Shown piece by piece: positions 39,081 through 53,975 of a stretch of DNA of 64,000 nucleotides. The notes under the pieces were generated by a model. It saw only the letters and a program-made list of their open reading frames with translations, was not told the origin of the DNA and ran no database searches. Source of the DNA: Euptelea pleiosperma (taxonomy: Eukaryota; Streptophyta; Magnoliopsida; Ranunculales; Eupteleaceae); the NCBI GenBank assembly GCA_035048495.1, contig JASUTR010000130.1:248001-312000 (forward strand), read 5' to 3'. Made by a program: the position numbers and the translations under genes. Positions within the stretch are counted from its first letter, which is position 1; each line of letters begins with the position of its first letter.

Positions 39081-42000
39081 AACAGATTTGAAGTGTTGGA
39101 ACAAAATTTGGGACAGTCGAAACAAGTTAGCTCCATCCGTGCGTCAACGTCTCAAATTGGACTCAATTTGTGTGTTACATTCCGAAGCCCATAACTTGTG
39201 ACTATTTCGCAACCAGACCTCATAATTGGACTCAAACTCTTCCGTTACTAATGTTTCAACAGATTTGAAGTGTTGGAACAAAATTAGGGACTGTCGAAAC
39301 AAGTTACCTCCATCCTTGCGTCAACGTCTCAAATTGGACTCGGTTTGTGTGTTACATTCCGAAGCCAATAACTTGTGACTGTTTCGCAACCAGACCTCGG
39401 AATTGGACTCAAACTCTTCCATTACTAATGTTTCAACAGATTTGAAGTGTTGAACAAGATTTGGGATAGTCGAAACAAGTTAGCTCCATCCGTGCGTCAA
39501 CATCTCAAATTGGACTCAGTTTGTGTGTTACATTCCGAACCTATAACTTGTGACTTTTTCGCAACCGGACCTCATAATTAGACTCGAATTCTTCCATTAC
39601 TATTGTTGAAACACATTTGAAGTGTTGGAACAAGATTCGGGACAGTCGAAAGAAGTTAGCTCCATCCGTGCGTCAACGTCTCAAGTTGGACTCAGTTTGT
39701 ATGTTACATTCCGAAGCCTATAACTTGTGACTGTTTCCCAACCATACCTCGCAATTGGACTCAAACTCTTCCATTACTATTGTTTCAATAGATTGGAAGT
39801 GTTGGAAAAAGATTTTGGACAGTCGAAACAGGTTAGCTCCATCCGTGCGTCAATGTCTCAAATTGGACTCAGTTTGTGTGTTACATTCCGAAGCCAATAA
39901 CTTGTGACTGTTTCGCAACCAGACCTCGTAATTGGACTCAAACTCTTCCATTACTAATGATTCAATAGATTTGAAGTGTTGGAACAAGATTTGGGGCAGT
40001 CGAAACAAGTTAACTCCATCCGTGCGTCAACGTCTCAAATTGGACTCAGTTTGTGTGTTACATTCCGTAGCCTATAACTTGTGACTTTTTCGCAACCAGA
40101 CCTTATAATTGGACTCAAACTCTTCCGTTACTAATGTTTCAACAGATTTGAAGTGTTGGAACAAGATTCGGGACAGTCGAAGCAAGTTAGCTCCATCCGT
40201 GCGTCAACGTCTCAAATTGGACTCAGTTTGTGTGTTACATTCCGAAGCCTATATCTTGTGACTTTTTCGTAACTAGACCCTGTAATTGGACTGAAACTCT
40301 TCCATTACTAATGTTTCAACAGATTTGAAGTGTTGGAACAAGATTTGGGACAGTCGAAACAAGTTAGCTCCATCCGTGCGTCAAGGTCTCAAATTGGACT
40401 CAGTTTGTGTGTTACAGTCCGAAGCCCATAACTTGTGACTATTTCGCAACCAGACCTCATAATTGGACTCAAACTCTTCCGTTACTAATGTGTCAACAGA
40501 TTTGAAGTTTTGGAACAAAATTTGGGACAGTCGAAACAAGTTAGCTCCATCCGTGCGTCAACGTATCAAATTGGACTCAGTTTGTGTGTTACATTCCGAA
40601 GCCAATAACTTGTGTCTTTTTCGCAACTAGACCTTGTAATTGGACTCAAACTCTTCTATTACTATTGTTTCAATAGATTTGAAGTGTTGGAACAAGATTT
40701 GGGACAGTCGAAACAAGTTAGCTCCATCCGTTCGTCAACGTCTCAAATTGGACTTAGTTTGTGTGTTACATTCCGTAGCATATAACTTGTGACTTTTTCG
40801 CAACCAGACCTCATAATTGGACTCAAACTCTTCCGTTACTAATGTTTCAACAGAGTTGAAGTGTTGGAACAAGATTCTGGACAGTCGAAACAAGTTAGCT
40901 CCATCCGTGCGTCAACGTCTCAAATTGGACTCAGTTTGTGTGTTACATTCCGAAGCCTATAACTTGTGACTTTTTCGTAACTAGACAATGTAATTGGACT
41001 CAAACTCTTCCATTACTATTGTTTCAATAGATTGGAAGTGTTAAAACAAGATTTCGGACAGTCGAAACAAGTTAGCTCCATCCGTGCGTCAACGTCTCAA
41101 ATTGGACTCAGTTTGTGTGTTACATTCCGAAGCCTATAACTTGTGACTTTTTCGCAACCAGGCCTCATAATTGGACTCAAACTCTTCCATTACTAATGTT
41201 TCAACAGATTTGAAGTGTTGGAACAAGATTTGGGACAGTCGAAACAAGTTAGCTCCATCCGTGCGTCAACGTCTCAAATTAGACTCAGTTTGTGTGTTAC
41301 ATTCCGAAGCCTATAACTTGTGACTTTTTCGCAATCAGACCTCATAATTGGACTCAAACTCTTCCCTTACTAATGTTTCAACGGATTTGAAGTGTTGGAA
41401 CAAAATTTGGGACAGTCGAAACAAGTTAGCTCCATCCGTGCGTCAACGTATCAAATTGGACTCAGTTTGTGTGTTACATTCCGAAGCCAATAACTTGTGA
41501 CTTTTTCGCAACTAGACCTTGTAATTGGACTCAAACTCTTCCATTACAAATGTTTCAACAAATTTGAAGTGTTGGAACAAAATTAGGGACTGTCGAAACA
41601 AGTTACCTCCATCCTTGCGTCAACGTCTCAAATTGGACTCGGTTTGTGTGTTACATTCCGAAGCCAATAACTTGTGACTGTTTCGCAACCAGACCTCGGA
41701 ATTGGACTCAAACTCTTCCATTACTAATGTTTCAACAGATTTGAAGTGTTGGAACAAGATTTGGGACAGTCGAAACAAGTTAGCTCCATCCGTGCGTCAA
41801 CATCTCAAATTGGACTCAGTTTGTGTGTTACATTCCGAACCTATAACTTGTGACTTTTTCGCAACCGGACCTCATAATTAGACTCGAATTCTTCCATTAC
41901 TATTGTTGAAACACATTTGAAGTGTTGGAACAAGATTCGGGACAGTCGAAAGAAGTTAGCTCCATCCGTGCGTCAACGTCTCAAGTTGGACTCAGTTTGT

Positions 42001-42599
42001 ATGTTACATTCCGAAGCCTATAACTTGTGACTGTTTCCCAACCATACCTCGCAATTGGACTCAAACTCTTCCATTACTATTGTTTCAATAGATTGGAAGT
42101 GTTGGAAAAAGATTTTGGACAGTCGAAACAGGTTAGCTCCATCCGTGCGTCAATGTCTCAAATTGGACTCAGTTTGTGTGTTACATTCCGAAGCCAATAA
42201 CTTGTGACTGTTTCGCAACCAGACCTCGTAATTGGACTCAAACTCTTCCATTACTAATGATTCAATAGATTTGAAGTGTTGGAACAAGATTTGGGGCAGT
42301 CGAAACAAGTTAGCTCCATCCGTGCGTCAACGTCTCAAATTGGACTCAGTTTGTGTGTTACATTCCGTAGCCTATAACTTGTGACTTTTTCGCAACCGGA
42401 CCTTATAATTGGACTCAAACTCTTCCGTTACTAATGTTTCAACAGATTTGAAGTGTTGGAACAAGATTCGGGACAGTCGAAACAAGTTAGCTCCATCCGT
42501 GCGTCAACGTCTCAAATTGGACTCAGTTTGTGTGTTACATTCCGAAGCCTATAACTTGTGACTTTTTCGTAACTAGACCCTGTAATTGGACTCAAACTC

Positions 42600-45500
42600 T
42601 TCCATTACTATCGTTTCAATAGATTGGAAGTGTTAAAACAAGATTTCGGACAGTCGAAACAAGTTAGCTCCATCCGTGCGTCAAGGTCTCAAATTGGACT
42701 CAGTTTGTGTGTTACATTCCGAAGCCTATAACTTGTGACTTTTTCGCAACCAGGCCTCATAATTGGACTCAAACTCTTCCATTACTAATGTTTCAACAGA
42801 TTTGAAGTGTTGGAACAAGATTTGGGACAGTCGAAACAAGTTAGCTCCATCCGTGCGTCAACGTCTCAAATTGGACTCAGTTTGTGTGTTACATTCCGAA
42901 GCCTCTAACTTGTGACTTTTTCGCAATCAGACCTTATAATTTGACTCAAACTCTTCCATTACTAATGTTTCAACGGATTTGAAGTGTTGGAACAAAATTT
43001 GGGACAGTCGAAACAAGTTAGCTCCATCCGTGCGTCAACGTATCAAATTGGACTCAGTTTGTGTGTTACATTCCGAAGCCAATAACTTGTGACTTTTTCG
43101 CAACTAGACCTTGTAATTGGACTCAAACTCTTCCATTACAAATGTTTCAACAAATTTGAAGTGTTGGAACAAGATTTGGGATAGTCGAAACAAGTTAGCT
43201 CCATCCGTGCGTCAACGTCTCAAATTGGACTCAATTTGTGTGTTACATTCCGAAGCCCATAACTTGTGACTATTTCGCAACCAGACCTCATAATTGGACT
43301 CAAACTCTTCCGTTACTAATGTTTCAACATATTTGAAGTGTTGGAACAAAATTTGGGACAGTCGAAACAAGTTAGCTCCATCCGTGCGTCAACGTCTCAA
43401 ATTGGACTCAGTTTGTGTGTAACATTCCGAAGCCCATAACTTTTGACTGTTTCGCAACCAGACCTCGTAATTGGACTCAAACTCTTCCATTACTAATGTT
43501 TCAACAGATTTTATGTGTTGGAACAAGATTTGGGACAGTCGAAACAAGTTAGCTCCATCCGTGCGTCAACGTCTCAAATTGTACTCAGTTTGTGTGTTAC
43601 AGTCCGAAGCCCATAACTTGTGACTATTTCGCAACCAGACCTCATAATTGGACTCAAACTCTTCCGTTACAAATGTGTCAACAGATTTGAAGTGTTGGAA
43701 CAAAATTTGGGACAGTCGAAACAAGTTAGCTCCATCCGTGCGTCAACATATCAAATTGGACTCAGTTTGTGTGTTACATTCCAAAGCCTATAACTTGTGA
43801 CTTTTTCGCAACCAGACCTCTTAATTGGACTCAAACTCTTCCGTTACTAATGTTTCAACAGATTTGAAGTGTTAGAAAAAAATTTGGGTCGGTCGAAACA
43901 AGTTAGCTCCATCCGTGCGTCAACATCTCAAATTGGACTCAGTTTGTGTGTTACATTCCGAAGCCTATAACTTGTGACTTTTTCGCAACCGGACCTCATA
44001 ATTCGACTCGAATTCTTCCATTACTATTGTTTAAACACATTTGAAGTGTTAGAACAAGATTCGGGACAGTCGAAACAAGTTAGCTCCATCCGTGCGTCAA
44101 CGTCTCAAATTGGACTCAGTTTGTGTGTTACATTCCGAAGCCTATAACTTGTGACTTTTTCGCAACCAGACCTCATAATTGGACTCAAACTCTTCCATTA
44201 CTAATGTTTCAACAGATTTGAAATGTGTTGGAAATTGATTTCGGACAGTCGAAACAAGTTAGCTCCATCCGTGCATCAACGTGTCAAATTGCACTCAGTT
44301 TGTGTGTTACATTCCGAAGCCTATAACTTGTGACTTTTTCGCAATCAGACCTCATAATTGGACTCAAACTCTTCCATTACTAATGTTTCAACAGATTTGA
44401 AGTGTTGGAACAAAATTTGGGACAGTCGAAACAAGTTAGCTCCATCCGTGCGTCAACATATCAAATTGGACTCAGTTTGTGTGTTACATTCCAAAGCCTA
44501 TAACTTGTGAATTTTTCGCAACCAGACCTCTTAATTGGACTCAAACTCTTCCGTTACTAATGTTTAAACAGATTTGAAGTGTTAGAAAAAAATTTGGGTC
44601 GGTCGAAACAAGTTGGCTCCATCCGTGCGTCAACATCTCAAATTGGACTCAGTTTGTGTGTTACATTCCGAAGCCTATAACTTGTGACTTTTTCGCAACC
44701 GGACCTCATAATTAGACTCGAATTCTTCCATTACTATTGTTTAAACACATTTGAAGTGTTAGAACAAGATTCGGGACAGTCGAAACAAGTTTGCTCCATC
44801 CGTGCATCAACGTCTCAAATTGGACTCAGTTTGTGTGTTACATTCCGAAGCCTATATCTTGTGACTTTTTCGTAACTAGACCCTGTAATTGGACTGAAAC
44901 TCTTCCATTACTAATGTTTCAACAGATTTGAAGTGTTGGAACAAGATTTGGGACAGTCGAAACAAGTTAGCTCCATCCGTGCGTCAAGGTCTCAAATTGG
45001 ACTCAGTTTGTGTGTTACAGTCCGAAGCCCATAACTTGTGACTATTTCGCAACCAGACCTCATAATTGGACTCAAACTCTTCCGTTACTAATGTGTCAAC
45101 AGATTTGAAGTTTTGGAACAAAATTTGGGACAGTCGAAACAAGTTAGCTCCATCCGTGCGTCAACGTATCAAATTGGACTCAGTTTGTGTGTTACATTCC
45201 GAAGCCAATAACTTGTGTCTTTTTCGCAACTAGACCTTGTAATTGGACTCAAACTCTTCTATTACTATTGTTTCAATAGATTTGAAGTGTTGGAACAAGA
45301 TTTGGGACAGTCGAAACAAGTTAGCTCCATCCGTTCGTCAACGTCTCAAATTGGACTTAGTTTGTGTGTTACATTCCGTAGCATATAACTTGTGACTTTT
45401 TCGCAACCAGACCTCATAATTGGACTCAAACTCTTCCGTTACTAATGTTTCAACAGAGTTGAAGTGTTGGAACAAGATTCTGGACAGTCGAAACAAGTTA

Positions 45501-47860
45501 GCTCCATCCGTGCGTCAACGTCTCAAATTGGACTCAGTTTGTGTGTTACATTCCGAAGCCTATAACTTGTGACTTTTTCGTAACTAGACAATGTAATTGG
45601 ACTCAAACTCTTCCATTACTATTGTTTCAATAGATTGGAAGTGTTAAAACAAGATTTCGGACAGTCGAAACAAGTTAGCTCCATCCGTGCGTCAACGTCT
45701 CAAATTGGACTCAGTTTGTGTGTTACATTCCGAAGCCTATAACTTGTGACTTTTTCGCAACCAGGCCTCATAATTGGACTCAAACTCTTCCATTACTAAT
45801 GTTTCAACAGATTTGAAGTGTTGGAACAAGATTTGGGACAGTCGAAACAAGTTAGCTCCATCCGTGCGTCAACGTCTCAAATTAGACTCAGTTTGTGTGT
45901 TACATTCCGAAGCCTATAACTTGTGACTTTTTCGCAATCAGACCTCATAATTGGACTCAAACTCTTCCATTACTAATGTTTCAACGGATTTGAAGTGTTG
46001 GAACAAAATTTGGGACAGTCGAAACAAGTTAGCTCCATCCGTGCGTCAACGTATCAAATTGGACTCAGTTTGTGTGTTACATTCCGAAGCCAATAACTTG
46101 TGACTTTTTCGCAACTAGACCTTGTAATTGGACTCAAACTCTTCCATTACAAATGTTTCAACAAATTTGAAGTGTTGGAACAAGATTTGGGATAGTCGAA
46201 ACAAGTTAGCTCCATCCGTGCGTCAACGTCTCAAATTGGACTCAATTTGTGTGTTACATTCCGAAGCCCATAACTTGTGACTATTTCGCAACCAGACCTC
46301 ATAATTGGACTCAAACTCTTCCGTTACTAATGTTTCAACAGATTTGAAGTGTTGGAACAAAATTTGGGACAGTCGAAACAAGTTAGCTCCATCCGTGCGT
46401 CAACGTCTCAAATTGGACTCAGTTTGTGTGTAACATTCCGAAGCCCATAACTTTTGACTGTTTCGCAACCAGACCTCGTAATTGGACTCAAACTCTTCCA
46501 TTACTAATGTTTCAACAGATTTTATGTGTTGGAACAAGATTTGGGACAGTCGAAACAAGTTAGCTCCATCCGTGCGTCAACGTCTCAAATTGTACTCAGT
46601 TTGTGTGTTACAGTCCGAAGCCCATAACTTGTGACTATTTCGCAACCAGACCTCATAATTGGACTCAAACTCTTCCGTTACAAATGTGTCAACAGATTTG
46701 AAGTGTTGGAACAAAATTTGGGACAGTCGAAACAAGTTAGCTCCATCCGTGCGTCAACATATCAAATTGGACTCAGTTTGTGTGTTACATTCCAAAGCCT
46801 ATAACTTGTGACTTTTTCGCAACCAGACCTCTTAATTGGACTCAAACTCTTCCGTTACTAATGTTTCAACAGATTTGAAGTGTTAGAAAAAAATTTGGGT
46901 CGGTCGAAACAAGTTAGCTCCATCCGTGCGTCAACATCTCAAATTGGACTCAGTTTGTGTGTTACATTCCGAAGCCTATAACTTGTGACTTTTTCGCAAC
47001 CGGACCTCATAATTCGACTCGAATTCTTCCATTACTATTGTTTAAACACATTTGAAGTGTTAGAACAAGATTCGGGACAGTCGAAACAAGTTAGCTCCAT
47101 CCATGCGTCAACGTCTCAAATTGGACTCAGTTTGTGTGTTACATTCCGAAGCCTATAACTTGTGACTTTTTCGCAACCAGACCTCATAATTGGACTCAAA
47201 CTCTTCCATTACTAATGTTTCAACAGATTTGAAATGTGTTGGAAATTGATTTCGGACAGTCGAAACAAGTTAGCTCCATCCGTGCATCAACGTGTCAAAT
47301 TGCACTCAGTTTGTGTGTTACATTTCGAAGCCTATAACTTGTGACTTTTTCGCAATCAGACCTCATTATTGGACTCAAACTCTTCCATTACTAATGTTTC
47401 AACAGATTTGAAGTGTTGGAACAAGATTTGGGACAGTCGAAACAAGTTAGCTCCATCCGTGCGTCAACATATCAAATTGGACTCAGTTTGTGTGTTACAT
47501 TCCAAAGCCTATAACTTGTGAATTTTTCGCAACCAGACCTCTTAATTGGACTCAAACTCTTCCGTTACTAATGTTTAAACAGATTTGAAGTGTTAGAAAA
47601 AAATTTGGGTCGGTCGAAACAAGTTGGCTCCATCCGTGCGTCAACATCTCAAATTGGACTCAGTTTGTGTGTTACATTCCGAAGCCTATAACTTGTGACT
47701 TTTTCGCAACCGGACCTCATAATTAGACTCGAATTCTTCCATTACTATTGTTTAAACACATTTGAAGTGTTAGAACAAGATTCGGGACAGTCGAAACAAG
47801 TTTGCTCCATCCGTGCATCAACGTCTCAAATTGGACTCAGTTTGTGTGTTACATTCCGAA
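42600..47860 (+). repeat. 17-monomer (3011 bp) offset duplication
   Basis: Private variants repeat at 3011 bp: GATTTTATGTG at 43507 and 46518, ATTCGACTCG at 44001 and 47012, and GAAATGTGTTGG at 44220 and 47231. Matching stretches are about 42.6-44.85 kb and 45.6-47.86 kb, separated by a block of other monomers. A third version lies at about 50.9-53.2 kb, 5310 bp beyond the second, and a fourth in part at 62.9-64.0 kb. Confidence 0.8.
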
Positions 47861-47897
47861 GCCTATAACTTGTGACTTTTTCGCAACCAGACCTCAT

Positions 47898-48360
47898 AAT
47901 TGCACTCAAACTCTTCCGTTACTAATGTTTCAACAGATTTGAAGTGTTAGAAAAAAATTTGGGTCGGTCGAAACAAGTTGGCTCCATCCGTGCGTCAACA
48001 TCTCAAATTGGACTCAGTTTGTGTGTTACATTCCGAAGCCTATAACTTGTGACTTTTTCGCAACCGGACCTCATAATTAGACTCGAATTCTTCCATTACT
48101 ATTGTTTAAACACATTTGAAGTGTTAGAACAAGATTCGGGACAGTCGAAACAAGTTTGCTCCATCCGTGCATCAACGTCTCAAATTGGACTCAGTTTGTG
48201 TGTTACATTCCGAAGCCTATAACTTGTGACTTTTTCGCAACCAGACCTCATAATTGCACTCAAACTCTTCCGTTACTAATGTTTCAACAGATTTGAAGTG
48301 TTAGAAAAAAATTTGGGTCGGTCGAAACAAGTTGGCTCCATCCGTGCGTCAACATCTCAA
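47898..48360 (+). repeat. Two-monomer (354 bp) duplication
   Basis: The rare AATTGCACTCAAACTC followed by TTAGAAAAAAATTTGGGTCGG appears at 47898 and again at 48252, 354 bp or two monomers apart. Confidence 0.8.
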
Positions 48361-51300
48361 ATTGGACTCAGTTTGTGTGTTACAGTCCGAAGCCCATAAC
48401 TTGTGACTATTTCGCAACCAGACCTCATAATTGGACTCAAACTCTTCCGTTACAAATGTGTCAACAGATTTGAAGTGTTGGAACAAAATTTGGGACAGTC
48501 GAAACAAGTTAGCTCCATCCGTGCGTCAACATATCAAATTGGACTCAGTTTGTGTGTTACATTCCAAAGCCTATAACTTGTGACTTATTCGCAACCAGAC
48601 CTCTTAATTGGAGTCAAACTCTTCCGTTACTAATGTTTCAACAGATTTGAAGTGTTAGAAAAAAATTTGGGTCGGTCGAAACAAGTTGGCTCCATCCGTG
48701 CGTCAACATCTCAAATTGGACTCAGTTTGTGTGTTACATTCCGAAGCCTATAACTTGTGACTTTTTCGCAACCGGACCTCATAATTAGACTCGAATTCTT
48801 CCATTACTATTGTTTAAACACATTTGAAGTGTTAGAACAAGATTCGGGACAGTCGAAACAAGTTTGCTCTATCCGTGCATCAACGTCTCAAATTGGACTC
48901 AGTTTGTGTGTTACATTCCGAAGCCTATAACTTGTGACTTTTTCGCAACCGGACCTCATAATTAGACTCGAATTCTTCCATTACTATTGTTTAAACACAT
49001 TTGAAGTGTTAGAACAAGATTCGGACAGTCGAAACAAGTTAGCTCCATCCGTGCGTCAACGTCTCAAATTGGACTCAATTTGTGTGTTACATTCCGAAGC
49101 CCATAACTTGTGACTATTTCGCAACCAGACCTCATAATTGGACTCAAACTCTTCCGTTACTAATGTTTCAACAGATTTGAAGTGTTGGAACAAAATTTGG
49201 GATAGTCGAAACAAGTTAGCTCCATCCGTGCGTCAACGTCTCAAATTGGACTCAATTTGTGTGTTACATTCCGAAGCCCATAACTTGTGACTATTTCGCA
49301 ACCAGACCTCATAATTGGACTCAAACTCTTCCGTTACTAATGTTTCAACAGATTTGAAGTGTTGGAACAAAATTAGGGACTGTCGAAACAAGTTACCTCC
49401 ATCCTTGCGTCAACATCTCAAATTGGACTCGGTTTGTGTGTTACATTCCGAAGCCAATAACTTGTGACTGTTTCGCAACCAGACCTCGGAATTGGACTCA
49501 AACTCTTCCATTACTAATGTTTCAACAGATTTGAAGTGTTGGAACAAGATTTGGGACAGTCGAAACAAGTTAGCTCCATCCGTGCGTCAACATCTCAAAT
49601 TGGACTCAGTTTGTGTGTTACATTCCGAACCTATAACTTGTGACTTTTTCGCAACCGGACCTCATAATTAGACTCGAATTCTTCCATTACTATTGTTGAA
49701 ACACATTTGAAGTGTTGGAACAAGATTCGGGACAGTCGAAAGAAGTTAGCTCCATCCGTGCGTCAACGTCTCAAGTTGGACTCAGTTTGTATGTTACATT
49801 CCGAAGCCTATAACTTGTGACTGTTTCCCAACCATACCTCGCAATTGGACTCAAACTCTTCCATTACTATTGTTTCAATAGATTGGAAGTGTTGGAAAAA
49901 GATTTTGGACAGTCGAAACAGGTTAGCTCCATCCGTGCGTCAATGTCTCAAATTGGACTCAGTTTGTGTGTTACATTCCGAAGCCAATAACTTGTGACTG
50001 TTTCGCAACCAGACCTCGTAATTGGACTCAAACTCTTCCATTACTAATGATTCAATAGATTTGAAGTGTTGGAACAAGATTTGGGGCAGTCGAAACAAGT
50101 TAGCTCCATCCGTGCGTCAACGTCTCAAATTGGACTCAGTTTGTGTGTTACATTCCGTAGCCTATAACTTGTGACTTTTTCGCAACCAGACCTTATAATT
50201 GGACTCAAACTCTTCCGTTACTAATGTTTCAACAGATTTGAAGTGTTGGAACAAGATTCGGGACAGTCGAAACAAGTTAGCTCCATCCGTGCGTCAACAT
50301 CTCAAATTGGAATCAGTTTGTGTGTTACATTCCGAAGCCTATATCTTGTGACTTTTTCGTAACTAGACCCTGTAATTGGACTGAAACTCTTCCATTACTA
50401 ATGTTTCAACAGATTTGAAGTGTTGGAACAAGATTTGGGACAGTCGAAACAAGTTAGCTCCATCCGTGCGTCAAGGTCTCAAATTGGACTCAGTTTGTGT
50501 GTTACAGTCCGAAGCCCATAACTTGTGACTATTTCGCAACCAGACCTCATAATTGGACTCAAACTCTTCCGTTACTAATGTGTCAACAGATTTGAAGTTT
50601 TGGAACAAAATTTGGGACAGTCGAAACAAGTTAGCTCCATCCGTGCGTCAACGTATCAAATTGGACTCAGTTTGTGTGTTACATTCCGAAGCCAATAACT
50701 TGTGTCTTTTTCGCAACTAGACCTTGTAATTGGACTCAAACTCTTCTATTACTATTATTTCAACAGATTTGAAGTGTTGGAACAAGATTTGGGACAGTCG
50801 AAACAAGTTAGCTCCATCCGTTCGTCAACGTCTCAAATTGGACTTAGTTTGTGTGTTACATTCCGTAGCATATAACTTGTGACTTTTTCGCAACCAGGCC
50901 TCATAATTGGACTCAAACTCTTCCGTTACTAATGTTTCAACAGAGTTGAAGTGTTGGAACAAGATTCTGGACAGTCGAAACAAGTTAGCTCCATCCGTGC
51001 GTCAACGTCTCAAATTGGACTCAGTTTGTGTGTTACATTCCGAAGCCTATAACTTGTGACTTTTTCGCAACCAGGCCTCATAATTGGACTCAAACTCTTC
51101 CATTACTAATGTTTCAACAGATTTGAAGTGTTGGAACAAGATTTGGGACAGTCGAAACAAGTTAGCTCCATCCGTGCGTCAACGTCTCAAATTAGACTCA
51201 GTTTGTGTGTTACATTCCGAAGCCTATAACTTGTGACTTTTTCGCAATCAGACCTCATAATTGGACTCAAACTCTTCCATTACTAATGTTTCAACGGATT

Positions 51301-53975
51301 TGAAGTGTTGGAACAAAATTTGGGACAGTCGAAACAAGTTAGCTCCATCCGTGCGTCAACGTATCAAATTGGACTCAGTTTGTGTGTTACATTCCGAAGC
51401 CAATAACTTGTGACTTTTTCGCAACTAGACCTTGTAATTGGACTCAAACTCTTCCATTACAAATGTTTCAACAAATTTGAAGTGTTGGAACAAGATTTGG
51501 GATAGTCGAAACAAGTTAGCTCCATCCGTGCGTCAACGTCTCAAATTGGACTCAATTTGTGTGTTACATTCCGAAGCCCATAACTTGTGACTATTTCGCA
51601 ACCAGACCTCATAATTGGACTCAAACTCTTCCGTTACTAATGTTTCAACAGATTTGAAGTGTTGGAACAAAATTTGGGACAGTCGAAACAAGTTAGCTCC
51701 ATCCGTGCGTCAACGTCTCAAATTGGACTCAGTTTGTGTGTAACATTCCGAAGCCCATAACTTTTGACTGTTTCGCAACCAGACCTCGTAATTGGACTCA
51801 AACTCTTCCATTACTAATGTTTCAACAGATTTTAAGTGTTGGAACAAGATTTGGGACAGTCGAAACAAGTTAGCTCCATCCGTGCGTCAACGTCTCAAAT
51901 TGTACTCAGTTTGTGTGTTACAGTCCGAAGCCCATAACTTGTGACTATTTCGCAACCAGACCTCATAATTGGACTCAAACTCTTCCGTTACAAATGTGTC
52001 AACAGATTTGAAGTGTTGGAACAAAATTTGGGACAGTCGAAACAAGTTAGCTCCATCCGTGCGTCAACATATCAAATTGGACTCAGTTTGTGTGTTACAT
52101 TCCAAAGCCTATAACTTGTGACTTTTTCGCAACCAGACCTCTTAATTGGACTCAAACTCTTCCGTTACTAATGTTTCAACAGATTTGAAGTGTTAGAAAA
52201 AAATTTGGGTCGGTCGAAACAAGTTAGCTCCATCCGTGCGTCAACATCTCAAATTGGACTCAGTTTGTGTGTTACATTCCGAAGCCTATAACTTGTGACT
52301 TTTTCGCAACCGGACCTCATAATTAGACTCGAATTCTTCCATTACTATTGTTTAAACACATTTGAAGTGTTAGAACAAGATTCGGGACAGTCGAAACAAG
52401 TTAGCTCCATCCGTGCGTCAACGTCTCAAATTGGACTCAGTTTGTGTGTTACATTCCGAAGCCTATAACTTGTGACTTTTTCGCAACCAGACCTCATAAT
52501 TGGACTCAAACTCTTCCATTACTAATGTTTCAACAGATTTGAAATGTGTTGGAAATTGATTTCGGACAGTCGAAACAAGTTAGCTCCATCCGTGCATCAA
52601 CGTGTCAAATTGCACTCAGTTTGTGTGTTACATTCCGAAGCCTATAACTTGTGACTTTTTCGCAATCAGACCTCATAATTGGACTCAAACTCTTCCATTA
52701 CTAATGTTTCAACAGATTTGAAGTGTTGGAACAAAATTTGGGACAGTCGAAACAAGTTAGCTCCATCCGTGCGTCAACATATCAAATTGGACTCAGTTTG
52801 TGTGTTACATTCCAAAGCCTATAACTTGTGAATTTTTCGCAACCAGACCTCTTAATTGGACTCAAACTCTTCCGTTACTAATGTTTAAACAGATTTGAAG
52901 TGTTAGAAACAAATTTGGGTCGGTCGAAACAAGTTGGCTCCATCCGTGCGTCAACATCTCAAATTGGACTCAGTTTGTGTGTTACATTCCGAAGCCTATA
53001 ACTTGTGACTTTTTCGCAACCGGACCTCATAATTAGACTCGAATTCTTCCATTACTATTGTTTAAACACATTTGAAGTGTTAGAACAAGATTCGGGACAG
53101 TCGAAACAAGTTTGCTCCATCCGTGCATCAACGTCTCAAATTGGACTCAGTTTGTGTGTTACATTCCGAAGCCTATAACTTGTGACTTTTTCGCAACCAG
53201 ACCTCATAATTGCACTCAAACTCTTCCGTTACTAATGTTTCAACAGATTTGAAGTGTTGGAACAAAATTAGGGACTGTCGAAACAAGTTACCTCCATCCT
53301 TGCGTCAACGTCTCAAATTGGACTCGGTTTGTGTGTTACATTCCAAAGCCAATAACTTGTGACTGTTTCGCAACCAGACCTCGGAATTGGACTCAAACTC
53401 TTCCATTACTAATGTTTCAACAGATTTGAAGTGTTGGAACAAGATTTGGGACAGTCGAAACAAGTTAGCTCCATCCGTGCGTCAACATCTCAAATTGGAC
53501 TCAGTTTGTGTGTTACATTCCGAACCTATAACTTGTGACTTTTTCGCAACCGGACCTCATAATTAGACTCGAATTCTTCCATTACTATTGTTTAAACACA
53601 TTTGAAGTGTTGGAACAAGATTCGGGACAGTCGAAACAAGTTAGCTCCATCCGTGCGTCAACGTCTCAAATTGGACTCAGTTTGTGTGTTACATTCCGAA
53701 GCCTATAACTTGTGACTTTTTCGTAACTAGACCCTGTAATTGGACTGAAACTCTTCCATTACTAATGTTTCAACAGATTTGAAGTGTTGGAACAAGAATT
53801 GGGACAGTCGAAACAAGTTAGCTCCATCCGTGCGTCAAGGTCTCAAATTGGACTCAGTTTGTGTGTTACAGTCCGAAGCCCATAACTTGTGACTATTTCG
53901 CAACCAGACCTCATAATTGGACTCAAACTCTTCCGTTACTAATGTGTCAACAGATTTGAAGTTTTGGAACAAAAT

